From contig CM076195.1 in assembly GCA_038277395.1 (NCBI GenBank), positions 160,985,911 through 161,049,910 on the forward strand: DNA of 64,000 nucleotides, given 5' to 3'. Shown in pieces: positions 50,391 through 60,966 of this stretch. Within the stretch, counting starts at the first letter, position 1. Each line of letters opens with the position of its first letter. The stretch comes from Dryocosmus kuriphilus. Its lineage: Eukaryota; Arthropoda; Insecta; Hymenoptera; Cynipidae. A program made the translations under genes and the position numbers. A model generated the notes under the pieces. It saw nothing but the letters and a program-made list of their open reading frames with translations. It ran no database searches and was not told the DNA's origin.

Positions 50391-50669
50391 CTGAAGAGCA
50401 GTGCTGAGGTGGAAATATATTTGTAAATAAATAGTAGATTGTAGATAAATATAAATCTGTATAATATAGAAACATGTAATATTTGTACATCTACCTTTAT
50501 TTAAAATTTGTATATTTACTTGTATATTATTTAACCATATTTTTTAGTAGTATTAACTTTTATACATTAACAGTTGTATATACATATATTATTGATGTTG
50601 GAAATTCATTATTATTATTATTACTAATTCTTAATTATTATTATTATTACTGTTCAAAAGCACAATAAA
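50391..50669 (+). other. Candidate 3' terminal exon / 3' UTR with polyadenylation signals
   Basis: Begins after a strong acceptor (ttatctgatttttgtttcag). Read in the phases left by the upstream candidate exons it stops within 1-6 codons, so it is mostly 3' UTR. AATAAA occurs at 50,426-50,431 and again at 50,664-50,669, and the stretch is AT-rich with ATT repeats near 50,600-50,650. It belongs to the small candidate gene at 49,096 if that gene is real. Confidence 0.35.
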
Positions 50670-50759
50670 AATGGTTAAATGCAATAAATGTTTTAACATT
50701 CTTTTAGCGTTTATTCCCTTTCAAACTAATTATTTAAATTAACAAAATTAAATTAAATT

Positions 50760-51165
50760 TGACACTCCCTTGGAGTCAGCATTGGCACTCCGATGGAGTC
50801 AGTTTTGTCACTCCAATAGAAACAATTTTACCACAACAATGGAGTAAGGCTTGTCACTCCAATGGATTGAGGTTTGTCACTCCAATGGAGTCAAGTTTTG
50901 CTACTCCATTGGAGTTAGTTTCGCCACTCCATCAGATGGAGTCACGCAGCTCACTCCAACTTGAACAGACACGCTCACTCCAATAGACTCGACAATCAGT
51001 TCATTTGGAGCGACCAGTCACGTCACTTGAAATGACTAATCACTCTAAGCCGGAGAGACATTCGACACTCTGAGTGATATGCTCCACTCCAAATGGAGAA
51101 TCTCACTTCTGGCTTGAAGTTGGAGTGAGAATTCACGCCATTGGAGTGAGATCTCACTCCAAGGA
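50760..51165. repeat. Imperfect minisatellite built on the palindrome ACTCCAATGGAGT
   Basis: Degenerate tandem units of about 23-30 bp, each centred on a cActccaAtGGAGT-type palindrome joined by 'caggtttgtc'-like spacers. Units are clear from 50,763 to about 50,945 and become irregular to 51,165. A 75-codon frame (50,759-50,986) crosses it only because of the periodicity. Confidence 0.8.
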
Positions 51166-51524
51166 ATTTAGAGAGAAAACTGCATGATTATCTGAAATAA
51201 TTTCTTTTGTGACAGATTTACGAAAGGAGGTAGAGTTTTTGACGAAAGATTTGTGTTTTGGAATTGAGATTGACAACATTTTGTTGATTGTTTTGGACAA
51301 AAAATAGGTAGCCATATTTATATATGAAACGACATGTCTAAAAGGACAATTGGGTTTGTGAATTATTGGTAAGCCGTACTTTCTGGCAATGCGTTAAAAA
51401 TTGAATCATCGATGATCACTATATTTTGCATCTTCATACTGTATTTTAGAACCTGATGAGACCAATATGGTTATAGAAACGTTCTCCATTTTTTAATAAT
51501 AGTAGTATCATTAATAATAGTAGT

Positions 51525-51687
51525 AGTATGATCCTATCGTCATATAATCCTATCGTCATATCATCCTATCGTCATATCATCCTATCGTCATATCATACTA
51601 TCGTCATATCATCCTATCGTCAGATCATCCTACTCTCAAGAAAATGGCCCAAGAGTGCAGCAGAGAATTTCCTGGAAAGACCTTTTT
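51525..51687. repeat. 16-bp minisatellite plus flank, direct repeat copy 1
   Basis: Six units of 'atcctatcgtcatatc' (one unit with 'atactatcg', one ending 'cagatc'), then 'atcctactctcaagaaaatg' and a further ~45 bp to 'ggaaagaccttttt'. The whole block returns at 52,418-52,564 with one unit fewer. Confidence 0.9.
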
Positions 51688-52417
51688 ATATATCTTTTAT
51701 ATATCTATATAAGAATTTCTCAATTTTGTCAATACTGTAAATGACCTAAGTCTTCTAAAGCTATTATTAAAATTGTCTGGAAGAATCGTTCTTGTCATTT
51801 ATCTACATAATCATCCCAGATGTAAAACAAATCTTTTTAAAAATGCGCATTAAACGGGTATTAAATTAGTCCTAAATGAGCCCTTATTATGATGTAGGTC
51901 ATAACTCGATTCGACGATCTGGTTACGTCAGTCTAACATACCTTTCTTCAAGACCCTACTTATAAATGGTTATATGACAAATTTCTTCAGCAGATACTCA
52001 ACTCTATGCGATTTAATATCGCGAGACTGAAAGTAGTGGTTCAACAAGTAATTGTAATATCAGGAACTTTTGTTCCTCTTGAGTCAATGGCAACGAAAAT
52101 TAATGGCGTGAAATGCTTTGAGCACCGGCGCGGCGGTCACGAGAGTAGCGGTACTCGGATACCCATTTTCCGGCATCATTCCGCGCTTCTGTGCACGGTA
52201 ACGAGGATTAACTAATTAGAACGAGGTATATCCCTCGGTCTGGGTGATTAAGATGAAGATGGGTTGACGGCTCCTGAACTTAAGGAGGATGTAATCGTCT
52301 TTGGTCCGTAACGACTATCGTGTGGGGTTCGCATTAATCTTATGCCGGGTCTGGGACTGTTTGATATGCGGTTGACACACGCAACACCTCTTCCACCATA
52401 ACCTGCATCACCATCCT
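51688..52417. other. Unassigned segment between direct repeats
   Basis: About 730 bp that starts AT-rich. From about 52,060 to 52,400 it becomes much more GC-balanced ('ggcgcggcggtcacgagag', 'cctcggtctgggtgatt', 'gggttgacggctcctgaac'). This looks like the 3' non-coding end of some retroelement, but I cannot name it. No coding frame supported. Confidence 0.4.
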
Positions 52418-52564
52418 AGTATCATCCTATCGTCATATAATCCTATCGTCATATCATCCTATCGTCATATCATACTATCGTCATATCATCCTATCGTCAG
52501 ATCATCCTACTCTCAAGAAAATGGCCCAAGAGTGCAGCAGAGCATTTCCTGGAAAGACCTTTTT
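52418..52564. repeat. 16-bp minisatellite plus flank, direct repeat copy 2
   Basis: Same block as 51,525-51,687 with five 16-bp units. The flank again runs 'aagagtgcagcagag' to 'ggaaagaccttttt', then diverges. Confidence 0.9.
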
Positions 52565-52674
52565 CACGGTTTCACGCATTCCTAGACAGATTAAGGCTCA
52601 ATGGACAATGGTCAACCATCACGTCAAAAATTACCTTCCGATGTATTCTTTTCCATTATGTTTTCTCTTTAAAC

Positions 52675-52682
52675 TACAGAAG
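52675..52682. repeat. 8-bp target-site duplication TACAGAAG, left
   Basis: Identical to 56,409-56,416. Eight-bp duplications are the hallmark of hAT insertion. Confidence 0.85.
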
Positions 52683-55600
52683 CAGTGTTTGACATGTTAC
52701 CAGTCAAAAGTAACGCGTTACCTTAACAGTTAGTAAAAAAAAGTAAAGCGCTACCTTGACGTTACTTTAAAAAAATTTTAATACATCGTTTTAAGTTCCC
52801 AAAAGGTTTAGACGGTTTGTTCCTTGAATTCTATTAAACTTGCTTAAATTGTTTATATCTCTTGAAATTGTTAAAATCCATCAAAGTAATTATAGAATTT
52901 GAAGAAATTATATCAATTCATAAGGACTTCAAGGAATTTTGAAATATTTCCTAAGATTTCAAGGAATTTTGAGGAATTTTAGCGAGGTTATAGAGAACTT
53001 TAGTGAATAAATATTTAGTTATAAATAGCATTAAAAATTTTTAAAAAGTTTAAGTTATTTTAAAAGATTCCAAAGAATTTCAAGAGGCTTCAAAAGTTTC
53101 TAGATTTCAAGGAATTTCTGCAGAACTTTAGAGAATAAATTCCTTGCAATTTTTTTAATATCCTAAAATTATTTTCAGACCTTTAAAGTAACTTAAATTC
53201 TTGAAATCGTTTGAAATTTCTTTAAATTTTTCATATCTCGAGAAATTTTTGAAATTTGAAGAAACCCATCGAAATATAATTAAATGCCTTTAAATTCCTT
53301 GAAATATTTTAAATTCGTAAAAATTCATTGAAATAAGTATAAAAATCATGTAACCTCTTTAAAATAAAATTAATTAAATTTGTTCCATAAGTTCTCTATA
53401 AATCCCTTGGAAGCTTAAAAATTCCTTAGAATACCTTTGAGGTCCTGCGAAATTACTTAACTTTTGTGAAATACTTTAAAATTGCTCCATGTGTTTTAAA
53501 TATCTTTAAACTTTCCTTATCTTTTAAAATAACTTAAATTCATTAAAATTTTTTTAAATTTCTGAAGTTTTTCACGCCACTTGAAAATGTCGAAATCCCC
53601 TAAAATCCTTTAGGGTCTTTGAAACTCTTAACAGACTTTTAAATTTTTTTAAAAATTTTATAGTGACCATAAAATCCCATGAATCCTGTGAAATACATTC
53701 AAAATAACTTAAAATCTTTAAAATCGCTGAAATTCGTAGAAATCCCTTGAAATTTAATTTATTCCTTAAGGTTTGCGAGAAATCCATTGAAATCCTCTAA
53801 GATAACTTTAAATCTAGGAAATTTGTTGTGACCCCTCGAAAATTTTTAAATCTGAGACTGATGAAAAATAACGAAACAATAAATACCGAATATAAAAATC
53901 AACAAAAAAGAAAATTGTCGAAAACAAAAATTAGCGATTTATAAAATTTACAAAATTTAAAATAGCAAACTTTTACTTGTCGATAAATAAAAATCTCGAA
54001 TTATAAAAAAAAAAAAAATTTTAAATATCCGAAATTAAAAGTTGCCGAATTATTAAATTTACGAACTATACAATTTATAAACTAGAAGATAAACGAATTA
54101 TTATTTTCCCACTTTGTTAAATTCACAGAATTTAAAATTGTCGAATTATTAAATTTAAGAATTATATAGTAAAGTTAAAGAATTAGCCATTTCCTCCAAA
54201 TTCTTAAATTACCGAAATTAAAAATTGATGAAAATAAATATTTAATTATTAAGTAATCAATAATAAATATTATTTGAAGACTCACAAAAAATATGGAGAA
54301 AATTAATACCGAATATAAAAATCAATTATAAAGAAAATTGTCGAAAAAAAAATTAACAAATTATAAAATTTATGCAATTTAAAATAACAAGCTTTCAGTT
54401 ATCGAAAAATAATAATCCCGAATTATACAAATAACGAATTTGAAAATATCCGAAATTAAAATTTTTCGATTTATTAAATTTACCAACTATACAATTAATA
54501 AATTAGAAAATTAACGAATAAGTTATTGCCTCCAAATTCTTAAATTCCCGAGATATAGAATTGCTGAAACTTAAACCTTCTGAAATTAAAATTGCCAAAA
54601 ATAAATATTTAATTATTTTAATATTTCAAAAAATTTTAATTTTGGAAATTTGAAATTTAAGAATTTTTGGGAAATTGACAATTTTTTAATATTTTAACTA
54701 ATTAATTTTATTTAAAAATTCAGAAATTTAACTTTTTGAATATTTTAAATTTCGAAAATTGAAGAATTTAGTGAAAGTTAATAATTATTTAATTTTATAG
54801 TTCGTCATTTAAATAATTGGGGAAATTTTAATTTCGGATATTTTCAGATTCGTTATTTGAACAATTCGAGATATTTTTTTTCGATAATTTTCTTTTTTGT
54901 TAGTTTGTATACTCGACATTTATTTTTTCGTTATTCTTTATCAGCTTCATTAATATTTTTTAATAATTCAATTAAATAAATACCACAGAAACATTTAATT
55001 ATAAATATAAAAAGTGTCAACAATAGCGGTTAGAATTTTTTATAAAAAATTTATTATGATTAAAAATTTAAATTTAACTTTAATAATAAAATTAAAATGT
55101 TTTTATTTTTATAGTGGATTATTAATAAGAAAAGCTAAACCTTTATTTCCATTTTCTCTTTTTTTCCTTAAGATAATTCTTAAATTATTAAAGTTAACTA
55201 TTCAGAAATAATAATTAGAAACCCTTTGAAACACATTTTATTTATTCCTTAAGTTCGTTAGCAATTTGATAAAATCTGGTAAAATCACGTGAAACTTTTG
55301 CATTTTCTTAAAATTATTGAAAAATTAATAAACTATTCGAAATTTATTGAAATCATTAAAGTTACTGGAGATTCAATAAAAATCCCTAAAAGCTTATAAA
55401 ATTATTTGAAATCTTTAAAACTTCTTGAAACCTTTCAAAATTATACAAAATATTTTAGAAAATTGAAAACTTTTAAAATACTTCAGAATGTTTTAAAACA
55501 ACTTAGTCTTTAAAATCATGTATTTTTTGATTTTTTGAAATCGTAAAAATCTAAGTAAATAAGTAGAAATCTTCGAAGTTCCTTGAAATTTTTGAAATCC

Positions 55601-56408
55601 TTGTAGTTTCAATATACTCATTCGATTCTTGTGAAATTCCCTGAAATATCCTAAGATTCCTTTAAATATTTGGATATACTTAAAAGTTCTTTGGAATTTT
55701 TTCGAATAACTTCAAATCTTTTTAATACCTATCTTGAAATCCATTAAAATCTGTCAAAAATCCGTAATATTCATGAAAGTCCTTGGAAATCACCTGGAGT
55801 TTCTAAAGATTCTTTGAAATGTAAGTCTGTGAAATTCTCTAAAATCCTTATTTAAAAGATTTCAAAGTCTTACGAAATTCCTTTGAATTCACAGAAATAC
55901 TTTTAAATCTCTTCAAAACTTTTGAAACTCCCTAAAATTACTGGAAATGTTTCATAATCATTTGAAATTCCATGACATCTTTACATAATCTAACACTGTT
56001 CAAAATTCGTGAAAATTCTCTGGAACTTCACAAAATTCGTTGAAATCCTTGGTATTTGAAGTATTGTTTAATCCTACAAAATTATTTAAGATCTGTATCC
56101 CGTGAAATCCCTTGAAATATTTTTCATATTCTGATTTTTCAAAAATCGCGAAAAATTAATAAGAAACTGATAGAAAAATCATTATACAATAATGAATTTT
56201 CTAAAATATTTTTTCGTAAGGGTGATGACGTTCAATGTAGTATTAACTCCATTAAAGTACTTCATAAAGTAACGTACAGTAACGTACGTTACTTTACATT
56301 AGCGTCACCCAAAAATTGTAACGCGTTACCGTTACTGTTACTTTCTTGAAAAAATAACACGCTATCGTTACCATTACTACGAAAATATAACGTTACTGCC
56401 AAACACTT
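52683..56408. mobile_element. Non-autonomous hAT-like element (3.73 kb)
   Basis: The left end CAGTGTTTGACA and right end TGCCAAACACTT are inverted apart from the outermost base and one internal base, and sit inside a perfect 8-bp duplication. Subterminal regions on both sides repeat 'gtaacgcgttacc' and 'taacgttac' phrases in inverse orientation (52,705-52,770; 56,220-56,400). The interior has no gene: low-complexity 'ccttgaaattcc'-like repeats (52,800-53,850; 55,200-56,150) flank an AT-rich centre. In that centre 53,870-54,100 and 54,780-54,955 are imperfect inverted copies, giving a fold-back core. It must depend on transposase from elsewhere. Confidence 0.8.
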
Positions 56409-56416
56409 TACAGAAG
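56409..56416. repeat. 8-bp target-site duplication TACAGAAG, right
   Basis: Partner of 52,675-52,682. Confidence 0.85.
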
Positions 56417-56419
56417 CAA

Positions 56420-57798
56420 AAAAAAATCCTTCAGCATCTAGAGACGAATTAGACATAAAATGTCTTTAACCTCAAACATTATAAAAAAACCCAAAAGAAT
56501 TTCTTATATTGATAGAGAAATAGCTAAAAATATTAAAATTACTAACAATTTCTTTAAAAATAATAATGACTTATTTGTTACTCGGGATGACAAATATAAT
56601 GTTTCCGTCCTTCTTAAGAAATCATTCTATTTTGAAAAAATGAATGAATTATTAGATTATCATGACAAAAATTACAAACTAATACATCTAATCTGTTAAA
56701 AAACTGGAGAAAAAAGGTTTCTTAGGTGAAAATATAAAAAAAAATTTCCTTGTCAACAACTAACACAAACATTGCAAGAATGTATGGCTTACCAAAAATC
56801 CATAAACCGAACTATCCTCTTAGACCGGTTGTCTGATACATTAAAACCCCTACATATTTTTTGGCCAAAAATATAAACAAAATTTTAAGCAATTCACTTC
56901 CGGAATCTAAGTCATCTGTAAAAAATTCCATTTCCTTCCGTCAAACCATTATAAAAGAAAATATTCCCGACGATCACATTTTGATTTCTCCAGATGTTTC
57001 TTCTCTTTTTACGAACATACCTTTGGACAAAATCTTAAACAGCACAGAAAAAAGATGGTCTTACACCAATAATTTTACCAATATACCCCTTGATGATTTT
57101 AAAGACGGAATTATCTTCTTGATGTATTCTACATTCTTCTAATTTGACGGATCTTTTTATAAACAAGAGTTTGGAACCCCCATGGGTTCCCCAATATCAG
57201 GAATTCTTGCCGACATAGTTCTACAAGACCTTGAGCTCGAAATTTTCAAAAGATTAGACTACAAAATTCATGTATATTTTCGCTATGTAGATGATACGTT
57301 CCTTATCATTCCAAAAGATAAAATACAATAAACTCTTTTTACTTTTAATAGCTATCATGAAAGAATACAGTTGACCCACCAAATTGAATCTAACAATTCC
57401 ATTAGTTTTCTTGATCTAAAGATTATCAGACATAATTCTAACAATATTATAACTAACTGGTTCAGAGAGGAAACATACTCCGATGGAATATTAAATTTTC
57501 ACTCAAACCACCCTCTTCATCAAAAAATCGGTACAATCAAAAGTATTGTCGATTCAGCCATTTTACTGTCTGACGATTCCTTCCATCTTGAGAATCTATA
57601 GTTCGTCAAACAAATTCTTTTCTACAATAGTTATCCGGTAAATTTTATTGAAAAACATATAAAACAAAGATTATTCCAAATTAATCATCAATATTCTCTT
57701 ACTAGAAATTTGTCTCACAACACTACTCCTCCTCCAGATAAAATCTTTGTTTCTTTTAATTTTTATCCCGAAATTTCACAACAAATTCGTAGATTATT
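56420..57798 (+). pseudogene. PLE-3: Penelope-like RT, 5' part, interrupted
   Basis: Plus-strand PLE with several stops and frameshifts. Blocks in order: a pre-RT segment at 56,460-56,699 (FVTRDDKYNVSVLLKK, where PLE-1 has the ADKGN box); a YGLPKIHKPNYPLRPV segment near 56,785-56,835; RT at 56,861-57,142 (ILISPDVSSLFTNIPLDK); GTPMGSPISGILADIV near 57,173; and the catalytic YFRYVDDTF near 57,275-57,305. Then comes the thumb-like region 57,371-57,601 (ISFLDLKII, NWFREETYSDG). The frame reaches IRRL at 57,786-57,798 and is cut by a LINE insertion. It resumes at 63,144. Though dead, the catalytic box is intact. Confidence 0.88.
57785..57798. repeat. 14-bp target-site duplication of the LINE insertion, left
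   Basis: ATTCGTAGATTATT, identical to 63,144-63,157. The PLE-3 frame reads IRRL across both copies, which fixes the insertion point. Confidence 0.9.
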
Positions 57799-57926
57799 AT
57801 AAAGAAAGGTACGTGGAAGAGGTGGAGAAAGCGGTTAAGGAAGGGAGAGAATGGGAAGTGATTACTAGGGAAAGAGGAAGACAGAGGGGCATAAACGAGG
57901 AAATAAAAATGACGGAGTGGACAGAA
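57799..57926 (+). pseudogene. LINE-A, 5'-truncated start before the hAT insertion
   Basis: About 40 codons in frame (ERYVEEVEKAVKEGREWE, then ITRERGRQRGINEEIKMTEW) with the same purine-rich, Lys/Glu/Arg-rich style as the RT at 60,967 onward. In this LINE family such a segment lies just before the RT. It starts immediately after the 14-bp duplication, so the element is 5'-truncated; the endonuclease and ORF1 are absent. It stops at the hAT terminal repeat. Confidence 0.75.
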
Positions 57927-58425
57927 TAGAGATGGGCGCGTGACGGGATTTTTGACGGGACCCATCGGGTCATGCGGGATTTTACGGGAGTGGACACGTG
58001 AGTAAGAAAAGTCCCTAAGCAGGTCGCGATTGGGCGTGAGCGAGAATTTACATGGGTCACGACGAATCACGCTTACTCACGGTGAGTTCACCTATGCACA
58101 AATATTTGTGTCAAAAATGTACTCTGAGAAACACATGAAGCATGAGATACAAAAGAAGGGAAATACATTTTTTACGTAAAATACGTAGTGGTAGAATAAT
58201 GGAATCGAAGAATGGACGTAACCAATCAGATGATTGCAGTTTTCGAACACATTCTCTGATTGGTCAGTGCTACTAGCATGAGACTGCAAAGTCGAAACCT
58301 TTAAGTTAGTTTCAATTTCCTATCCCTGATGTACGTTAGCAGTTAGCACGTTAGTCCTCAATCATAACCTAATCTACATAACCTATTTATTTCACACGCA
58401 TTGTAAGCTTGATATTGCTTGACAT

Positions 58426-60695
58426 TTGTTGGATTTAACAAAAACGTTAACGTCAAATAGTGTCGGTGCTGCTAAAAGAAGGAAATTGGACATTGAAGCG
58501 GATTTGAGAAAACATCCTCTTGATAATAGATACACATTCGTAACTCCTAGCAAAATAAAGAGTGATGTTTGGAAAAACTTTAAACAAGTTGAATTTGAAG
58601 GCAATTTGCAAGACTTCGCTAGGTGTAATTCTTGCAATAATATTGTTGCTTATTCTGCAAGGGGTGGAACCAGTAGTTTGTTAAGACATAAATGTTACAG
58701 TCAACGCTTTCCTGCCGCTTCTGGTATAAAACAGCCTTCAAACAGCAAAAGTAATGAACAATCGCTTTTAGATAAATTTATCCCACAAAAGTTGCCTGAA
58801 AAAGTAAAAAATGAAATTAAAATTAAGCAACTTGGCTTTATAACTAAAGATTTAAGACCCATCAGTACTACAGAAGGTAAGCATTCTTTTCTACCTGTAA
58901 ATATATTTACAACTTAATTTAAAACAAATCAATAAATTTACCTTTTTTTACTTGGGATAAGTAATTAAATAAGAAAATCTGAATCAATGGATTATAATAT
59001 GATTGATTTTCAAAAAGTACTTTAATATTTACATTAAAAATATCAACAATTAACGCATTCCTACACTATATAAATTTGCAAACAAGATTCTTGTTTTGCT
59101 GTTTTCATACATTACAGATTAGAATAATGTTATCTTTTGTGAAAAGTTAGACATTTTATTAATTTGAAAGATACCTTAAGCACTTTAGATTGAAATGAAA
59201 TACAAGTTTATTATTGTAAATTTTTATTTTTTAGGAAAAGGTTTTATGGATCTAGCACAATCTATAATAAAAATTGGCGCTGACTACGTTTTTCAAAAGA
59301 TTGAAGATGTTTTATTATATAGAAGAACTCTAGCAAGAACTGTAATGCCATCAGAATACGACAGAATTAAAAATGAGTTAGAAATTGTTTTATCTCAAAA
59401 TGATCTTGCGTTTACCACAGATATGTGGACAGATGATCACACAAAACGGAGTTTCTTGACATTAACTGCACATTACATAGATGATACTTTTAATTTAAAA
59501 GTAAATATTTTAGGAAACCGAGAATTTCTACCAGAATCAAAAACAGGTGAAAACATTCGTGATTTTGTTGACGAGATATTAATGGACTTTAAAATTGAAG
59601 ATAAATTAAATCACAGCGTAATTGTAACCGATAATGGATCAAACGTTGTTTCTGCGTTTAGAAGGTACAAACGATTATCTTGTGCTTGTCATAACCTAAA
59701 TTTGGCGATGGAAGGTGTTTTGGAAAAGATAAATATTGGAGAATTACAATAATTGATTTGTGCCGCAAAGAAACTCGTTACTTTCTTTAAACAATCAGAA
59801 CTTAATGGAAACTTGACGAAAACTTTGAAAAAACACGTGAAAACTCGTTGGAATTCAGTTTTTATAATGCTGGAAAGCATACATGACATGTTTAAAGAGA
59901 TACAAACTCTATTGATAGAAAGAAATGAATTACATCGAATGGCTGAAATTAATTTTAATTTATTGCAACAAGTTTTAGAGTTTTTGAAGCATTCCAAGTG
60001 TTGTTCTGAGAAATTACGTTCAGAAAATGTACCGACAATTCAAGAATTCAGCTTGTGGTCTGCAAAGCTTCTAAATTTATGTTCTGAAAGACCATCAGAT
60101 TCTGCAGTCATACAAGAACTAAAAAATTATACAAAAATTGCTTTAAATAAAAGATTTCAACCTACAACTATTCATCTGGTGGGTATATTTTCTGAATCCT
60201 CCATATAAAAAATTACAATTTTTGTCAGAAGAGCAACGTATTCAAGTACTTGCTACGGTTAAAGCTATGCTGGAACAAATTTTACAAAACAAAGAAGATA
60301 AATCGAGATCAAGCGTTCCGGAATCACTGGATTTGATGGCTAGTACGATTACACGTACTTCAACAGCTACTAATTCTTACAGTAAAAAATTATTCGACGA
60401 ATTTAAAGATAAACGCAATGAGAAATAAACTGAAAAGGAAGAAAATGCAATTGATTTTGAGATTCAGAAATATACAAACAAAAATGTTGACGAATGTGAT
60501 GTTTTAGAGTTCTGGAAAAACGCAGATGGTTTACCAGTGCTAAAAATTCTTTCCAGACAAGCTTTAAACATTCCCGCAAGTTCTACAGCTAGTGAAAGGG
60601 TCTTTTCTACCTCTGCACGGATTTTAGAAGACAGACGAACACGCCTCCTAAGTGAAAATGTTAACCAGCTATTATTTTTGCATAAAAATTTTTAA
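58426..60695 (+). pseudogene. hAT transposase with BED zinc finger, one intron, broken
   Basis: Exon 1 (58,426-58,876; no clear ATG at the start) holds a BED-type finger: VWKNF, then CNSC, then HKC. An intron with gtaagc and tttttattttttag ends (58,877-59,234) joins in phase to GKGFMDLAQSIIKIGADY. The catalytic core has FTTDMWTDDHTKRSFLTLTA, VIVTDNGSNVVSAF and CHNLNLA. The C-terminal dimerisation block near 60,505-60,680 reads LEFWKN, IPASSTASERVFSTSARI and a terminal LFLHKNF. Lesions: in-frame TAA at 59,750-59,752; a frameshift near 60,200, with LNPPYKKLQFLSEEQ continuing in another frame; and TAA at 60,426-60,428. The protein would transpose this element by cut-and-paste; this copy is inactive. 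Confidence 0.9.
58877..59234 (+). other. Intron of the hAT transposase
   Basis: GTAAGC donor and a T-rich tract ending TTAG. Removing 358 bp restores a continuous frame with the expected EGKGF junction of hAT transposases. AT-rich and non-coding. Confidence 0.8.
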
Positions 60696-60966
60696 TGTTT
60701 TGAGTAATAAAAAATCATTTTCCATTTATAATTTTAATAAATAAATAAATTTTAAAATTATTTCAATAATTTTCCTTTGCATGGTTTTTGTATATAAAAA
60801 AATTAGTTTGCGGGATATAGCGTGATTATGCGTGAGTTAACGGGCGTGATTGGGCATGAGTTTTTCATAATCTCATGAAATACAGGCGTGATTGGGCGTA
60901 AGCGTGATTTTGGTGTCGTGAGCGGGCGGGAGCGGGAGTCAAAAATCACTCCCGCGCCCATCGCTA

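Larger units (their letters stand above)
57927..60966 (+). mobile_element. hAT transposon (3.04 kb)
   Basis: The left end TAGAGATGGGCGCG and right end CGCGCCCATCGCTA are inverted with one mismatch. Similarity extends inward ('gggatttttgac' left; 'gtcaaaaatcac' right). Both subterminal regions are full of 'gcgtga' / 'gggcgtgag' motifs in either orientation, plausible transposase-binding sites. It encodes a degraded BED-finger transposase (58,426-60,695). No 8-bp target duplication is visible: the left flank is ggacagaa and the right flank gaaggggt. That suggests a deletion at insertion or later. Confidence 0.88.
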
